Assembly (NCBI RefSeq): GCF_017591425.1
Contig: NW_024466421.1
Location: 310,001 to 374,000, forward strand
Source of the DNA: Ochotona curzoniae
Lineage: Eukaryota; Chordata; Mammalia; Lagomorpha; Ochotonidae
Reading direction: 5' to 3'
Length of the DNA stretch: 64,000 nucleotides
Positions 35,311 through 48,260 of the stretch are shown in pieces (positions within the stretch are counted from its first letter, which is position 1; each line of letters starts with the position of its first letter). A model generated the notes under the pieces. The model was not told the origin of the DNA. It was given only the letters and a program-made list of their open reading frames with translations, and did not search any database. The position numbers and the translations under genes are program-made.

Positions 35311-36204
35311 AACAACCTGAAACCCAAGACAAGATGTGCCACACATACGAGGGAATTGACTGTCCCGTGATCTCAAGTCCCTCCTAGATTCCTGCTTTTG
35401 CAGCACAGGACTTCCCACCCCTCACACTGATGGCTCCAGCATGCTGCAGGGAGCAGGCAGTGAGGCCTCGTGAATGGCAGGTGGGCTTCCCCTGTAGACC
35501 CCCAGGTGTGGGGTGGGGGCAGGAGGACTCAACCCTGCAGCTCAGAGCTGCCGACCACACCCAGAGGGGGCAGGGGAAGAGAGGAAGTGCCGGGCAGCAG
35601 GAAAACCGAGTCAGCTGAGCAAAGAGGAAGTAGCTGGCCTCCACCAGGGCCTTAGCAGGGCAGACACATTCCTCCACTCCACCAGGCCCAGAACTGAGGT
35701 GCCAGAGCCCCCGCATCAGCAGGCAGCCCCTCTCCATCCCTCAAGGCCAGGCGGCCAAGCCCACCTGGGCCCCCGCTCTGGGCTCAGTCCGTCTCTGGAG
35801 GGTTCAGCTCCACACCAGCCCCAGGAAGCAAAGTGGAGCACAGGGGCCACCTGCACCCTGGCTAAACCAGGTCATTTCCTTGGAAAGCCAAGCACAGGCA
35901 TCAGGTTGGGGCGGGCTCCGGAGGAGACCCACGAGGTAGCTCAGGAACATGCTGTGGCTGCTATGCCCCCATCGGGGTTGGAAGCCCTGGGGGATGCAGC
36001 TCACCCACTCCTTCCCATCCTGGCAGGCCCCCAAGGGTCCTTTCCCAGGAGTCAGGGGCTCCTGCACCCCACCCTGACACCTACCCATGACACAGTGAGC
36101 AACACACACAAACTACACGGGTCAAAAACAGCCTGAAAAATCCTGTCCGCTAGCGGAGACGGGCAGCCATACACAAGGCTGCAAGTTCAAACACAATCCG
36201 CCCA

Positions 36205-36395
36205 TTGTCAGTGGGGCCTCAGTTTATCAGCTCAACAACGGCTCCCTTTCAGAGATTAATGAAGTACTTGCACTCCAGCATTTTTAAGATACTTTGCAGG
36301 ATAAATATTAGCTTGGGACTTGCCTCCACGAGAAGTGAAAGTTGCCAAAGAAGCAGTTTTAGAAGGAGAAAAATGGTGTCAGCTGAGATAGCAGG
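36205..36395. promoter_or_regulatory. AT-rich island, candidate regulatory element
   Basis: Unique AT-rich block in GC-rich intron with GATA-type motifs (GTTTATCAGC, CTGAGATAGC), an AGATTAATGAAG homeobox-like motif and GGATAAATATTAGC. It is not a SINE I recognise. Such islands in GC-rich introns are often conserved enhancers, but this is inference. Confidence 0.3.
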
Positions 36396-37449
36396 GTGGG
36401 GGTCTGGGCTTCAGACCAGCTGCCCCTGCCCACGGAGGCCTGGGGTCATCAGGCACTCAGGGTGGGCCCATCTCCTGAGGGTCAGCTCAGAGGCAAACAG
36501 GGCCAGCAGAAATGGAGTCAAATCAAAGGAAAAGACCTGAGATTCGGGCTGGGATGCAGGACAGCCACCCCTTGATTGTGGCCTGACTTGTACACACGGC
36601 GGAGGTGTGGGGTCCCATAGGGGAGGCCATGACCCCCACTGGCAGCTGGATATTATTTATCCTGCCTGTTGGGGCCTCCTGATGTCCAGTCAATCGGGGC
36701 CACTACACCTGCAATATTTCCACGGCCCATGCTCACCTGACTCCCAGTTCTTCAGGCTGGGCTTCATCTGTGTGGAATCCTCGCTGGTCCAATGTATCTG
36801 TGGGCCCAGAAGCCAACCTGAGTGCCCTGGGGCACAGCTAGGCCCAGGCAGCACCACGCTTCCCAGCGGACAGCAGTTTAGGTGCCCCCTCACCGAGCTG
36901 CAGCCACAGGGTCCCACCAGAGCTTGGGACGAACCCACAGCCACCCGCCGTCAGGCTCAGGGATGTGGAGCCAAGGGCCACCTCTGTTGGCCACAGAGCT
37001 GCATTCCACACCACCACTGGCCCTCTTCTGCACGGACGGCGGTTCAGCCTGGAACGTGGGAGTAACTTCTGGCAGAGTGCCTCAGAGGACGTGCCCGATA
37101 AGGCCACCGCTGGTGCCATGAGGACCTGCATGCACCCAGGTCTGGCCTGCACAACATCCAGGCAACACGGGTGTCTTTGTGCTCCGTGGACACCTGCCTA
37201 GGCCTTCCCCAAGCACTCAGACTCCAGCCCTGCTCACACAGACCCTTTGGGTGGGCAGCAAGCAGCAGCCAAAGTCAGCTGGGAAGGGCCCGGGGCCTGG
37301 TGTGAGGGGGGGCCAAAGTGCCCCAGCTGAAGGGGCATCCATCACGTGACAACTAAGCAGGAGGACTTCCGGGACCAAGCCAAATCCTGCATGCACAGTC
37401 AAGCCCTCAACAGAAGCACCTGATTCTGTCCCCCAGATGCTGGCCTTCA

Positions 37450-37695
37450 GGGCTACATCATCTATGTGAGGGGTAGACCATCCCACTGGTCCACTCCCTA
37501 GATGGCTGCAATGGAGAGAGCTGGGCCAGCCCCAAGCCCGAATCCCAGAGCTTCTTCCAAGTCTCCCACCTGGGTGCAGTGAGCAAAGCACTTGGGCTAC
37601 CCTTCATTGCGTTCCCAGACACATTAACAGGGAGCTGAGTGGGAAGTGCGGGAGCTGAGATTAGAGCCTGCACCCAGATATGGGATGTTAGGGGA
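37450..37695 (-). mobile_element. C-repeat SINE, minus orientation, diverged
   Basis: ctggtccactccctagatgg, cttccaagtctcccacctgg, acacattaacagggagctga, gagattagagcctgcaccca. Confidence 0.7.
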
Positions 37696-39001
37696 AGTTA
37701 ACTCGGAAAGATTGGTTGCTGTAATATGCCAGGGCCTCCAAACCACAGGAGTGGTGGGGGGCATCAGCCAATGTCCTGCTGAGGCCCTGGGGGAGGGGCT
37801 GCAATTCCTCGGTCTAATCCTGAGGCTTCCATGGAGGCCGAGAAGCCAGCACACTGAGCGTGCATCCTCCTGATGGGCTCTCTCCACGGCCTGCCACCTT
37901 CACAGGTGCACACGGGCAGCCCTGGGGAATCGGGCAGACTGTGATGACGCACAGGAAGAAGCCATGATCCCAGCTGCCTGGCCACCACCTCCTGCTGCTG
38001 CGGCCTCCATGGTCCAATGGAGGCCCCGCAGACCCACAGGGATGCTGTCTGTGCCCTGACAGGGCTTAGGGGCAGGTCCAGGGTGCTTGTGGCCATCCCT
38101 GGGCACCTGCTGCCCCCAGGCTCCCTGGCAGTGAATCTTCAGTGACTGCACCCTCCCAGCCCTGCCTGGTCTAGAGGCCGCTCAGTTCCCCTCTCCTCCC
38201 CTTAGATCTGCAGTCTCCGTGCCCTGGATGGCTGCGTCCCTGTGGCTCTTGGCCTCCACCCTGCACTGCATTCTTACCATCCCTTCCCATGTCTCCACAG
38301 TCCAGCTCCCTAAGTCAGCCACACGGCTCCGGGTGTAGCGCTTTCTGGTCTGCTGCCCTCCTCCTGAGCCTGCCAGATGGCCACCCACCTACAGGCTTGT
38401 TTCCCCTGTCCACCAGCAGTGACCACTGAGGCATCTTGGCTGCTCTACAAACTCCAGGACCCACTTGCATGGCAGGGCGCTCCCAGGGAGCCCAGGATGC
38501 ACAGAAGGCTCCCATGGGGCTGTGGTGAGTGGGTCTCAGCCTGTGGGAATGACCATGTCAGTGTCCCTTACGGCTGCTGGTGGCCTGGCCTTCTCACACA
38601 CCAGAAGTGCTCAAACCACTGGCCATAGCGAGTAGGGCAACCCGGCATTTATGAGGGCACTCAGGTGCCCAGGCAGGTGTGTGCCTCACACGGGCCTGAA
38701 CGCCTCCTGGATTCCCACACTGCGCAGGGCTGCAGGAGAGCCACTGGGAGCTGGCACCCACAAAAACTTCCTTTCTTGCCTTATTTGCTGCTTGGAACAG
38801 GAAGCTGTCCCCTCCCCAAGCAGGACATGAGTGCCAACCCTCCGCGGGCCTTCTACAGGACACAGGGACCCTGACACAGAGGTCGCCGCAGCCAATTACT
38901 CAGCCCGTGGACACTGTTGCTTCCCTGGCCAGGGCAGGAGCTCCTGGGGCCTGCCCCAGCTCCTGTGCTGCTGCCACTCCCCAGGGTATGTCCCACACCC
39001 A

Positions 39002-39122
39002 CCAGGTGGGCAGAGCTGCTTCCCCTGTACCACACTCACAGCAAGGCCAGCCAATGCCAGCCCAGGTGGGCAGAGCTGCTTCCCCTGTACCACAGACTCA
39101 TAGCAAGATCAGCCAATGCTAG
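39002..39122 (+). repeat. 60-bp tandem duplication
   Basis: Two adjacent copies (39002-39061 and 39062-39122) starting ccaggtgggcagagctgctt and differing at few positions, so a recent duplication. No coding relevance. Confidence 0.85.
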
Positions 39123-39794
39123 CTCAAGCTGACAATGGGCACTGCCTGCCATGCCTCAAGCACCTTCCTGGGGTCCCCTCGAGTTCCTCTCCCAGTGGCC
39201 TAGTTGTGTCCCACGCTGACCTCTCAGCCATGCAGGTACCAGCTTGGCTGCTCCCAGTGGGCTGTCCCATTCTCCCCAGAGGCCCTACAGTCTCAGTGCT
39301 AAGGTGGGCAGCTTCCTCCTGGCCACCCTCCCTAAACGCCTCATGAGCACAGACAGACACAAAGTCAGACTGGACACTGACCCTCTCAGGAATCCTGACT
39401 TTGCCTCCCCTTACCTGGGGTCCCCAGAAGAAGACAGGGCTTGTGCCCCCAGCCTCTCACCTTCCCAGCTGGACCCTGGGGATGGAGAGAGGCGCAGGCA
39501 GTGGGCGCTGACCACACATTTTGAAGAGATGCCCTGCCACACACATTCGTGCCCCCTGCGAGTCCAGGGTTTGCACTGCAGCTGCCAGGAGGGACAGTGC
39601 AGCTCTACCCGGAAATGCAAATGCCCTAACTGGGAAAACCTGCTGGGCCGCAGGACCCTCACTTCCTCAGACTACAGTCTCGGGTGGCAGGGCTGAGCAC
39701 GGCCCCACAGCTGATGGCTTCTGAACACAGCAGGCCACATACATGTCCACAGACACATCGGGGAACGTGCAGGTTAGGCTGCCACCTGGGACAT

Positions 39795-39925
39795 GTGCTG
39801 TGTCATACTGGGATCCAGCTCCTGCCACCCAGCCTCCTGGCTTCAGGCTGGCCTAACCTGGCTGCTGTGGCCATTTAGGGAGCGAACCAGAAGATGGAAG
39901 GTCTTTCAAATAAATGCAAACTTAA
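39795..39925 (+). mobile_element. C-repeat SINE 3' fragment
   Basis: Contains cctggcttcaggctggccta, catttagggagcgaaccaga, agatggaaggtctttcaaat. Confidence 0.6.
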
Positions 39926-42589
39926 GTGTAAAACAGTGTCCTAGGGGCAACGGCCTCACGTGGCTTAGGCCCCCACATGTCTGGACCGCACAAGAGCCCA
40001 GGCGGGGACAGAGGGGTTGACCCAGTCACGAGGTTTGCACAGCCCTGCCTCGAGGCACTGGGGAACCCCAGATTTAGGAAGCGAGACTGCGGGAGCTGCT
40101 CTCCAGGCGCCAGCCCTGGCTCTCACCAGTACCCACCCTTCCCACGGAGCACAGGAGCCAGCAGTGGCTGCTCTGCACCGATCCACCGTCCACCGTGCCT
40201 CCCAATTAGCCTAATGGCCCACAGCCCACCTGGGGCTGTCTCTACCCCGCCCTCCTGAGTGTTTCCGTCATCGGATACGGGTACCAACACCGAAGACAGG
40301 CCCAGAGCCGGAACCTGAGACCTCGGGCAGGGTAGCGACCTTCTGCAGGCCCTGGGGTGTGAACAGGGCTTCCCCACTTCCTTGCAGGCCTCTCAGCTCC
40401 TAGTTGCGTACACACACACACACCTGCACCATGCAGGACAAGGCCTGCAGGAAGCCCATAACACAAAGCTATAAACTCAGCACCCCTCCCCTCCCCTCCC
40501 AAAACCCAATTTAATAGGCAGAAGCCACGCGCCGGCGCACACAGCCTGTGACTCAGCACCCTGAGGGTCTGAGAGGGCGGGCACCAGGTGCAGGCACCCA
40601 GGGAGGAGACAGCAGCCTGCATAGGACGCTGGGGGTCCTGCTGGTGAGCTGGCACATGGACCACGGCCCAGGAGTCTCCCGACAGGAGCCAAGCTTCACC
40701 CACCTCCATTCACCACACCACCCTCTCCTAGGGCCAAGGGCGCAGCACGCTCCCTGCTGGGACAAGTGCCTGGCAAACTGCTGGCAACTTCTGACAAATC
40801 CCAGGAAAGGGGGATGACTAGCACAAAGACTCCAAGGTGTGCCCCCAAAGAAGTTGCTCCAGCTCCTCACAGCCAGCTCCTCCGACGGGACCACCCCTGA
40901 CCCTTCCCACAGGCTGCCTGTCTGCCGCAGGCCGGAACGAGGCCCACGGGTAGGTGGTCCCACCCTTCCAGGCCATCCACCCCTGCCTGCTGGCCTCTCC
41001 AGCCAAGGCCTGCCCTGGGTGGGCCACGCAGGGCCTGTTTCTTACTGCTCCAGGCAGCCATAGCTTCCCACAGTTGGGAAGGCTTGGCTGAGCCTCCTAA
41101 AGCCAAGACGGCAGCCAGCACCAACAAGCAGCAGCCAGCGCCTCCCGAGGACCTGGGAGTCCTTGGACTCCAGTGTCCCAGGCCTTCTATGGGTACTACG
41201 TGCTGTCCCGCCCCAGGCTCCTTGTAGCTGATGCTGGGCCTTGTAACAGGGCAACATGAGCTCCTGTCACACACGCCATTCTACAGGCAGGAAAACTCCA
41301 ACCGTGTACACAGACTTGGGCCTCTGGCAGGGGACACACACAGGGAAACGGTGAGCTGAGCCGGCTCGAGCCAGCACCTGCCCCTTCCCCATCCCGGAAC
41401 AGAGGACGTGGACCACACACACAACCCCTAAGCCACAAAGCACATGTTGGCCAACATGACTGGATTGCGGGTGGTGGGAGAACAGGGTTGAGTGTGGGAT
41501 GGGAAGCCAGAAGCAGCAGAGTCAGCAGCGAGCCCGGGGTCACGCAGCACTTCAACAGAGCCTGACACACATGGACAGGTGCAAGGAACTCAGAGACCAC
41601 AGACGAGGAGAGGCACATGGCTCTGAAGACACTCCAGGTTGTGGCCAGCCTCCATACAGGCGCCAGACTTGCCAGCAGTGACTAGCTGGCCATGAGGACC
41701 CAGCCTGCGGTGCCCTGGGGACGCCCTTCCTACAAATTGCCCGGGCAGCCACTGCAGGCAGGCCTGCTTCCCCACACCCAGGCCTGTGTGACAGGCCACA
41801 GCACTGCCCGTTTCCCTCAGCTGTAGCCTGCAGCCCAAACTGGACGCCATCCGGGTACTGGGGGAGGCTGCCCCAGCTCCTCACTGCCGTGACAACAGGG
41901 CCCTGCGAGAATCCTCAGGCCAGTAAGGACGGGCCTAGCCAGGGACTCAGTGGACGCCTGGCAGGCAGAGTGACCCAGCAAGAGAGTGCAAGGCTGTGAG
42001 GGCAGCTCTTGGGGATGGCAGGGGTGAGACGGAGAGGGCGGGCAACACTCCTCCCTGCGTAATGATGGCCACTTAGAGGGAGCCTCGAGCGTGTCCCCCC
42101 AGACTGCAGCCAGGAGAGCAGCTGACAGGGCTCTCCCTACTAAGACGCATGTTCTTGTTCACACCCCAAGAATGCCGAGTGGGTCCAGCCGAGGGACCTG
42201 AGCGCAAGGGGCATCCTCAGCTCCGTGGGGTCAGAGCCAGTGTGGCCTCCTGCTCGGGCCCTGAAACAGAAAGCAGGAAGGTGCACTACGGGGACTGCAG
42301 CGCTGACAAGCCATGCAGCCACACGGGGGTATGGGTCAGGACGCCACGGGAAACCCGTGTTTTCTCTGCGGCAAAGCCCTCCCTGTGGATGAGGGCTGGC
42401 CTGTCTTGGGAATCTCAGGGCAAGGAGCGGCCACCAGAGCAGGGCGGGCGGAGGGCTGGCCCAGGCAGGGTCCTCTCCAAGGACTGCAGAACCAAAGAAC
42501 GACCCCCCGAGAGAAGCATGGCCCGGGGCCCGGCCTCCCACGGCGGCGGCTGTGTGCAGGGTCAGGGTCAGCACTGACCCGGGGCCCTG

Positions 42590-42675
42590 CCAAGTCTTTC
42601 CTCTGACACATTTTTCGGCGTGACATTGCTCAACGCTCTGGACAACCTTGACTCTGCTAATTTTAGTTCCCTGGC
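42590..42675. promoter_or_regulatory. Candidate element with C/EBP-like motif
   Basis: ACACATTTTTCGGCGTGACA, TTGCTCAAC and CTAATTTTAG lie within 85 bp of unique sequence. Composition differs from the surrounding GC-rich DNA. Weak evidence. Confidence 0.25.
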
Positions 42676-43342
42676 ACTTGCCCACAGGGCAATCTCGAGA
42701 GGCCTCGGGTAAGGCCTGCCCCGCTGGCGGCCTCCTGCTTTCAGCCCGTGCAGGTGAGTGCAGGGCCTCGGGAGGCAGACCCAGATGGGAGAATCAGAAA
42801 CGGCCGGGGGCTCCTCCTGGGTGGGTGAATGAACATTAGACCCAGATGCCGCTACACACCACACCTGCAAGCCTGAGACAGGGTGCAAAGGACCCCTCGA
42901 CCTTGGGGCACCCAAGACCACCACGAGCCAGAGAAACATGGTGAGAGGGCTTCCTGCACAGCCGTGGCTCACGGGCATGGGGAAGTCTCTCCTTTCCTGC
43001 TGCCTTGAGAACTTGCCTGAGCAATTCAGGGTCAGGTCAAGAAAACAGAATGGAATACCTCCTAGTGATGGGGGACAGACTCAGCACACACCTGGGGGTG
43101 GGTTAGAGGTGGCTGGCACCACCTCTGCACAGAGCCGACACAGACCACGCACAAGCCCTGCCCTCCCTGCGGGTCCAGGAGAGCGAGCCAGGCGGGCAGC
43201 AGGTCGGGTAAGTGGTGTTTTCTTGGCTCAATGGGGTGGTAATAAGCTTGTTTTGAACCTCCCGTGTGTGGCATTAGCTCATACGTTTTGAGAAGTAACC
43301 CAGGACAGACCCAGCCGAGCAGACAGGGCTAGAGAAGGGAAA

Positions 43343-43370
43343 AAAAAACACACACACACACACACAAAGA
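43343..43370. repeat. (CA)n microsatellite
   Basis: A-run followed by about 10 CA units. Confidence 0.9.
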
Positions 43371-44069
43371 GTCAGCAAAACACTGGTTTCACATTTCATA
43401 ACCAAAACACAAGCCACAGCCAGATAAAACGCTAACCTAACGCGCACGTTACTGTCAGCGAGGGCCCGGCCTCACTGCCTTCCCTGGGTTCAGAAAGCTA
43501 CCCTGCCCCCTCCGCTGGGGGAGGGGCCCCAGGAGCCCGGTGAGCACGCTGGCCGCTGGCCGTGGACACCAGACCCAGCCTCTGCCCCGAGGCCGCCTCA
43601 AGGCCAAGGCTCCCCAGTTCCCCCCCTCCCCAGCATCCTGCAGGCCTGGGGTGGACGCTCCTGCTGCTGCCAGGCCCCACCCGGCCCTGCCCCGCGGCTC
43701 TTCCACTGCCTCCCCTCAGTCCGTATGCTGACCGCCCCGGATCTGCTGGCACACTGACATCATGCCATGACACGTGTGCACACACACAAGTTCCAGCAGT
43801 AAGTCATGTAGAACCAACACCCAGTTATGGAGGACCGGCCTCAATGCTCTCGGTAGCCGTACTATCAGAGCGGGAGTGAAACCATCAGGCCACATTATGG
43901 TAGCACACGCACTGACATGCCACCAAGCACAACGCTCCCCCACATGTGGCATCAGACGTGGGCACACAGCACGGCACAATGAGCTCTGAGAGACTGCCTC
44001 CCCCTGGCCCAGTGGGTTAAGGCAGACCCCTATCTTTCAAATAAAAGAACTTTAAAAACAATTTTTGTT

Positions 44070-44389
44070 GGGCCCGGCACAGCAGCCTAGCAGCTAAAGT
44101 CCTTGTCTTGAAAGCATCAGGGTCCCATACAGGCACCGGTTCTAATACCAGCTGCTCCACTTCCCATCCGGCTCCCTGCTTGTGGCCTGGGGAAGCAGAC
44201 AAGGACAGCCCAAAGCCCTGTGCCCACGTGGGAAACCTGGAAGAGGCTCCTGGCTCCTGGCTTTGGATGGCTTAGCTCCAGCCATTGCGGCTGCCTGGGG
44301 AGTGAATCAACAGGTAGACGATCTTCCTGTCTCTCCTCTTCTCTGTATATCTGACTTTGCAATAAAAATAAATAAATCTTTAAAAAAAT
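44070..44389 (+). mobile_element. C-repeat SINE, nearly full length
   Basis: Head gggcccggcacagcagccta, catacaggcaccggttctaa, cttcccatccggctccctgc, gggagtgaatcaacaggtag, tail gcaataaaaataaataaatc. A tiny second tail fragment (44005-44065, gtgggttaag...tttcaaataaaagaac) lies directly upstream. Confidence 0.9.
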
Positions 44390-45894
44390 TGTTTTTAACA
44401 AGGCTGTGGCTTCCAAACAGAACCAAAGTCAAAATCCCTGAGAGTTCATGCTCCTCCTAGCTTCCCATGCCAGGCACCCTCGCCGCGCACTGCCTGGCCC
44501 TCGATGTGGGGCACTGGCCTGGGCGAGCCAGACTCTGAGATAAGCCCACACCCTGTCCAGCCTGGTGGACCAGGGGCAGTGCTGCCCAGGCCCAGGTGAG
44601 GAGAGCTGGGCAGCATGGGGGACGCCGAGGCATGGCAGCTCCCGAGTCACCTTCTGCTGAGCCAGGTCCACCCTCATGTCAGTGCCACGCCTGGCCTCAG
44701 GGACTCTCGAGGGTTTGTGCAGCCTTAACTCTGCAGGGCAAGGGGCCACAGATGGGCCCGGCTCCCCCTTGACTCTCCCCACTGAGGCAGGCTCCGACAA
44801 GTGGCCCAGTGACCTTGTCACTCAGCAACATGGGCACCCATGCCCACAGGGTAAGTGGTGGGGGCTGCAAGCTGCTGGAATTGTCAGCACTCTTGAGGCT
44901 CACCTCCCAAGTCTGGCCTCGACGGGACCCCCGACAGAAGCTCCAGCTCCAGGTCCCCACGACCCCCTGGGCCTGCCACACAGAGGATACCACAGCTGCC
45001 TCTCCCCTACCACGGGGAACCCCAAAGTGTGCGACTCTTGCCCACACTATCAGCCAGGCAGAGCCCTAGGCCGTCCTCGGACCCACAAACTGATTCAGAA
45101 CCCTATCTGCCGGGGCCTAGCACAAACCGGCGCTGCCCGTGGGCCCTTATCACGCCCAGCGCCCGCCACGGAGCACCATGGACGCCGATAACCCCCGGGG
45201 CCGGGTCACGGGGCGGGGAGTGGACACGACCACAGAGCTGGCTCCCTGCTCACGACGCTCTGCATGACGGTGGATGGCCACTGCCTGGGCCGCTTGTTCA
45301 AGGTTCTCAGCGCTACAGATGACCGCACCCTGCCACTCTCACGTCCACGGGAGGGGGCTACCCCGGGCTCACACCGGTCACGAGGGGAGCTCCATCTCAG
45401 GGCAGGGGGCACCCACATCCGCGCCAGGTCCCATTTCCGCTCCCGCCTCCTGCCAGCCGCCAGCTCAGGCATGGGGATGCAGGGACTGGGTGGTGAACTG
45501 CCAGAGTCTTAGCCCGGCCCAGGCCGGCCCAGTCCCAGCAGCGGAGGGCGGGCATCTGGGAAGGGTCCCAGTGCTGGGGACTTCTTTCTGGCAGCCTCTT
45601 ACTCTCAAATAAATAAACAAAAGCTCAAAATCAGTAAACTGTTGAAGGAGAAAACGCAGTTCCAAGGAGCTGCGGATGCATAGCAGAGCCGCACCAGCTT
45701 CCCGACCTTCGCGCAAGTCGGAAAGCTTTAGGGACAGCCCGTGGAACTCCGGCACCCACCGATCCCAGGCTCAGGAGCTCTCCTTGGCACCCCGGGCCTG
45801 AGGGCAGCGCAACGGAACACACTAGGAAGGCCTGACGATGGCAAGCGCCAACAACGGACACTGAGCAGAGTGTCCAGCTGGCCAGGGTAGGACA

Positions 45895-46135
45895 TGCTGC
45901 CTGTGACGTCAGCAGCCCATTGGAGCACTCATTCGTATCCCATCCAGCTCCCTGCGACAGCACCCAGGGAAGGCAAGTGAGGGTGGCCCAGTGTTTGGGC
46001 CCCTGCACCCACATGTGAGACGTGGGTGGAGTTCTGGGTTCCTGGCTTCAACCTGGTCACTGGGGCCACTGGAGACGTGAACCTGCTATTTGCCCCTCTC
46101 CCAAATAAACAAGAAAATCTCTAAAATAAATAAAC
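45895..46135 (+). mobile_element. C-repeat SINE, diverged
   Basis: cgtatcccatccagctccct, gtggcccagtgtttgggccc, ttcctggcttcaacctggtc, tail cccaaataaacaagaaaatc. Confidence 0.65.
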
Positions 46136-46879
46136 AATGGGACTCACAGGAGGTAGCCCAGCTATAGCCAAGGCTGTAGGAGAGCTGGAAGCCGCTGGAC
46201 CTTGGGGATGGCACGGCGTGGGGCCCGTCCACACACAACACCATGCAGGCAGGGACGCAGGCATCGGCACTTTCTGCCTCTCTCTAGAGACTTAAGATGC
46301 CGTGTGGCCCTCAGGTCCCCACACAAGCTGAGGCTATGGTTACCAAGTTGTCCCCAAACCAGGGCCAGTCAGCACTGCGGGAGACACCTGCAGAGCCCCT
46401 CCACACACCCCTGCACCAGGCCCTGCCCAGCAGAAGTGGCCATGCAGGGCTTGGGTGAAGCACCTCCAAACCAGTGTTTAGCACGTATGGTTTTCAGACA
46501 GGGTTGGCGAAAAGCACTCAGGGCCACCCGCCCCAGAGTCGGAGCCCAGGCCAGGATGCCACGGACCTGTCCTCCCCAGCCCCCTCTCTCCAGGCTGCCG
46601 TTCTGCAGCACCAACCTCGGGACCTGAGGCCGAGCGCCAGGCGAGCATGGAAGGCAGGGTGCCCAGTCACCAACTGCTGTCCTGTGGGGTGCACATCGTG
46701 GTGGTGGGCCAACCCAGGGCACGCCTCCTCCCTGACTCCCTGGCGGTGGCACAAGGGAGGTGGAGGTCTGCAACTGACCCTTGACCAAAGCCTTGGGAGC
46801 TGGGCAAGCCCCACCCCAGCTCCTGGGCCTCTCCTGGTCAGCAAGCCAGCAGCCCAGGGAACGTAACAGAGGCCCAATC

Positions 46880-46965
46880 ATCTGCTTAAGTTGATATTAA
46901 TTACCAAATTCCAATTGACCTTTAGGCTAAAAATAGCCATTGTTGACACTTTTATGCGCCCTCCT
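46880..46965. promoter_or_regulatory. Candidate enhancer with MEF2 and SOX sites
   Basis: Perfect MEF2 consensus CTAAAAATAG at 46927-46936 directly followed by CCATTGTT (SOX consensus) at 46937-46944, with AATTACCAAATTCCAATTGACC upstream reading as homeobox-type sites and TTTTATGCG downstream. A second AT-rich block with CCAATTAAAGTTTAA lies at 47110-47135. Unique AT-rich sequence in GC-rich surroundings; likely constrained, but only by inference. Confidence 0.45.
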
Positions 46966-48039
46966 CCAGGGTCTAGGACACGCCCACCTTTCCCTCTGCC
47001 CCCATCTCTGGCCCTGCAGGGAACACAGAGGCCGGGTCTACTGATGGGGAAGGGAGGGACCTGGGACACCAGCCCTTCCTGTTACTCCTGTAACATTTCA
47101 GACACAGCTTTCCGGACCAATTAAAGTTTAACTCAAGGCCCAAGTGCTCAGGCTTACACTTTAACCCAACCCAGTCAAAACACAAGGGGGCCGGGGACTT
47201 CCCCAGAGGTGGATGTCTCCTGGCTCTTCTCACGCCCCAGCTGGCCCTGCCACACGTGTGGACGGGGACGCAGACCACGCAGGAGCAGGCCTTGGGCACG
47301 ACACAGGCATCCACATGTGCCTCAGGGGTGGGGGACATCCCACGGGGTCACCCTGTGCACACCTGGGACTGCCTTCACTCTCCCTCCCTGACCTGCAAGA
47401 GATGGGCTGAGGCTTGCTCCTGGACCGCTCTGGAAGGCTCTGGCAGCGCAGGGGTGGCAGGGCACTTTAAATGGAGCCTGTCCAGTTGTGTGAGAGGACA
47501 CACCCAGTTCCAGTGCATCTGGGGGTGACTTACGCACCTCTAAGACACAGGCACGCTTTAGCGATGGATGCTGCACCAACGCCAATGAGAGGAAGTTCGG
47601 CCGCACTTGAGTTAACACTGCCTAGATCACCAAGTCTTAACTGCGAATCACATCAGACAAAGCCTTGAGGGGAAGCAGGGTGCACAGAGCACTGAGAAGG
47701 CGTGGGTTCCACAGTCAGGTGGTCTCACCGCCCCTGGGTGCGGCATCGGCTGGTTGCTGTTTCTTTCCACACACTAACTGAATCCTTTACCGCTACAGAA
47801 AATTAGTATGAAAAAGCATAGATGTTACCTTGGGAAAACATGCTTTCAGATTTATTCTACAGAACAGGCAAGCAAAAAAAAAAAAAAAAGGCTGAGGGTC
47901 CCCACACTAAACCATACGACATTCCTATCTAAGCCAGCACTGTGGGGACAGGGCTGCCTTCTGCCAACCCTCAGCCAACACGCCCTCTCATGCCCAACAC
48001 CTTCACACACACACACACACACGTATCTTATTTCCTTCT

Positions 48040-48260
48040 CCGAGACACAGCTACAGCAAGCAGTGTGCACTGGTGGACTCCACGCCAGGCGAGCCCCAGT
48101 CCTCGGGTGGGTCTAACACAGCAGGCTGGAGCCCCAGCTCTTGATTTCCTGTTGCCCCGGGTCTGCACTAGCGGCAAGCAGAAGCCAGGAGCCAGAAGCT
48201 GGACTCAAACCCAGATACTCCAGTACAGGGCTGCTGGGCCACACCACATGCTGACCCCTA
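48040..48260 (-). mobile_element. Lagomorph SINE remnant, minus orientation
   Basis: gcaagcagaagccaggagcc, agctggactcaaacccagat and gctgggccacaccacatgct are the reversed 3' part and the tRNA-like head of an old C-repeat. Confidence 0.5.

Larger units (their letters stand above)
25111..46870 (-). other. First intron of SLC45A4, 3' part
   Basis: About 21.8 kb with no exon recognised on either strand. Contents are the SINEs, small duplications and candidate elements listed separately; a G-run near 28031 and many short unrelated open frames. I see no L1 or LTR element. Confidence 0.65.
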
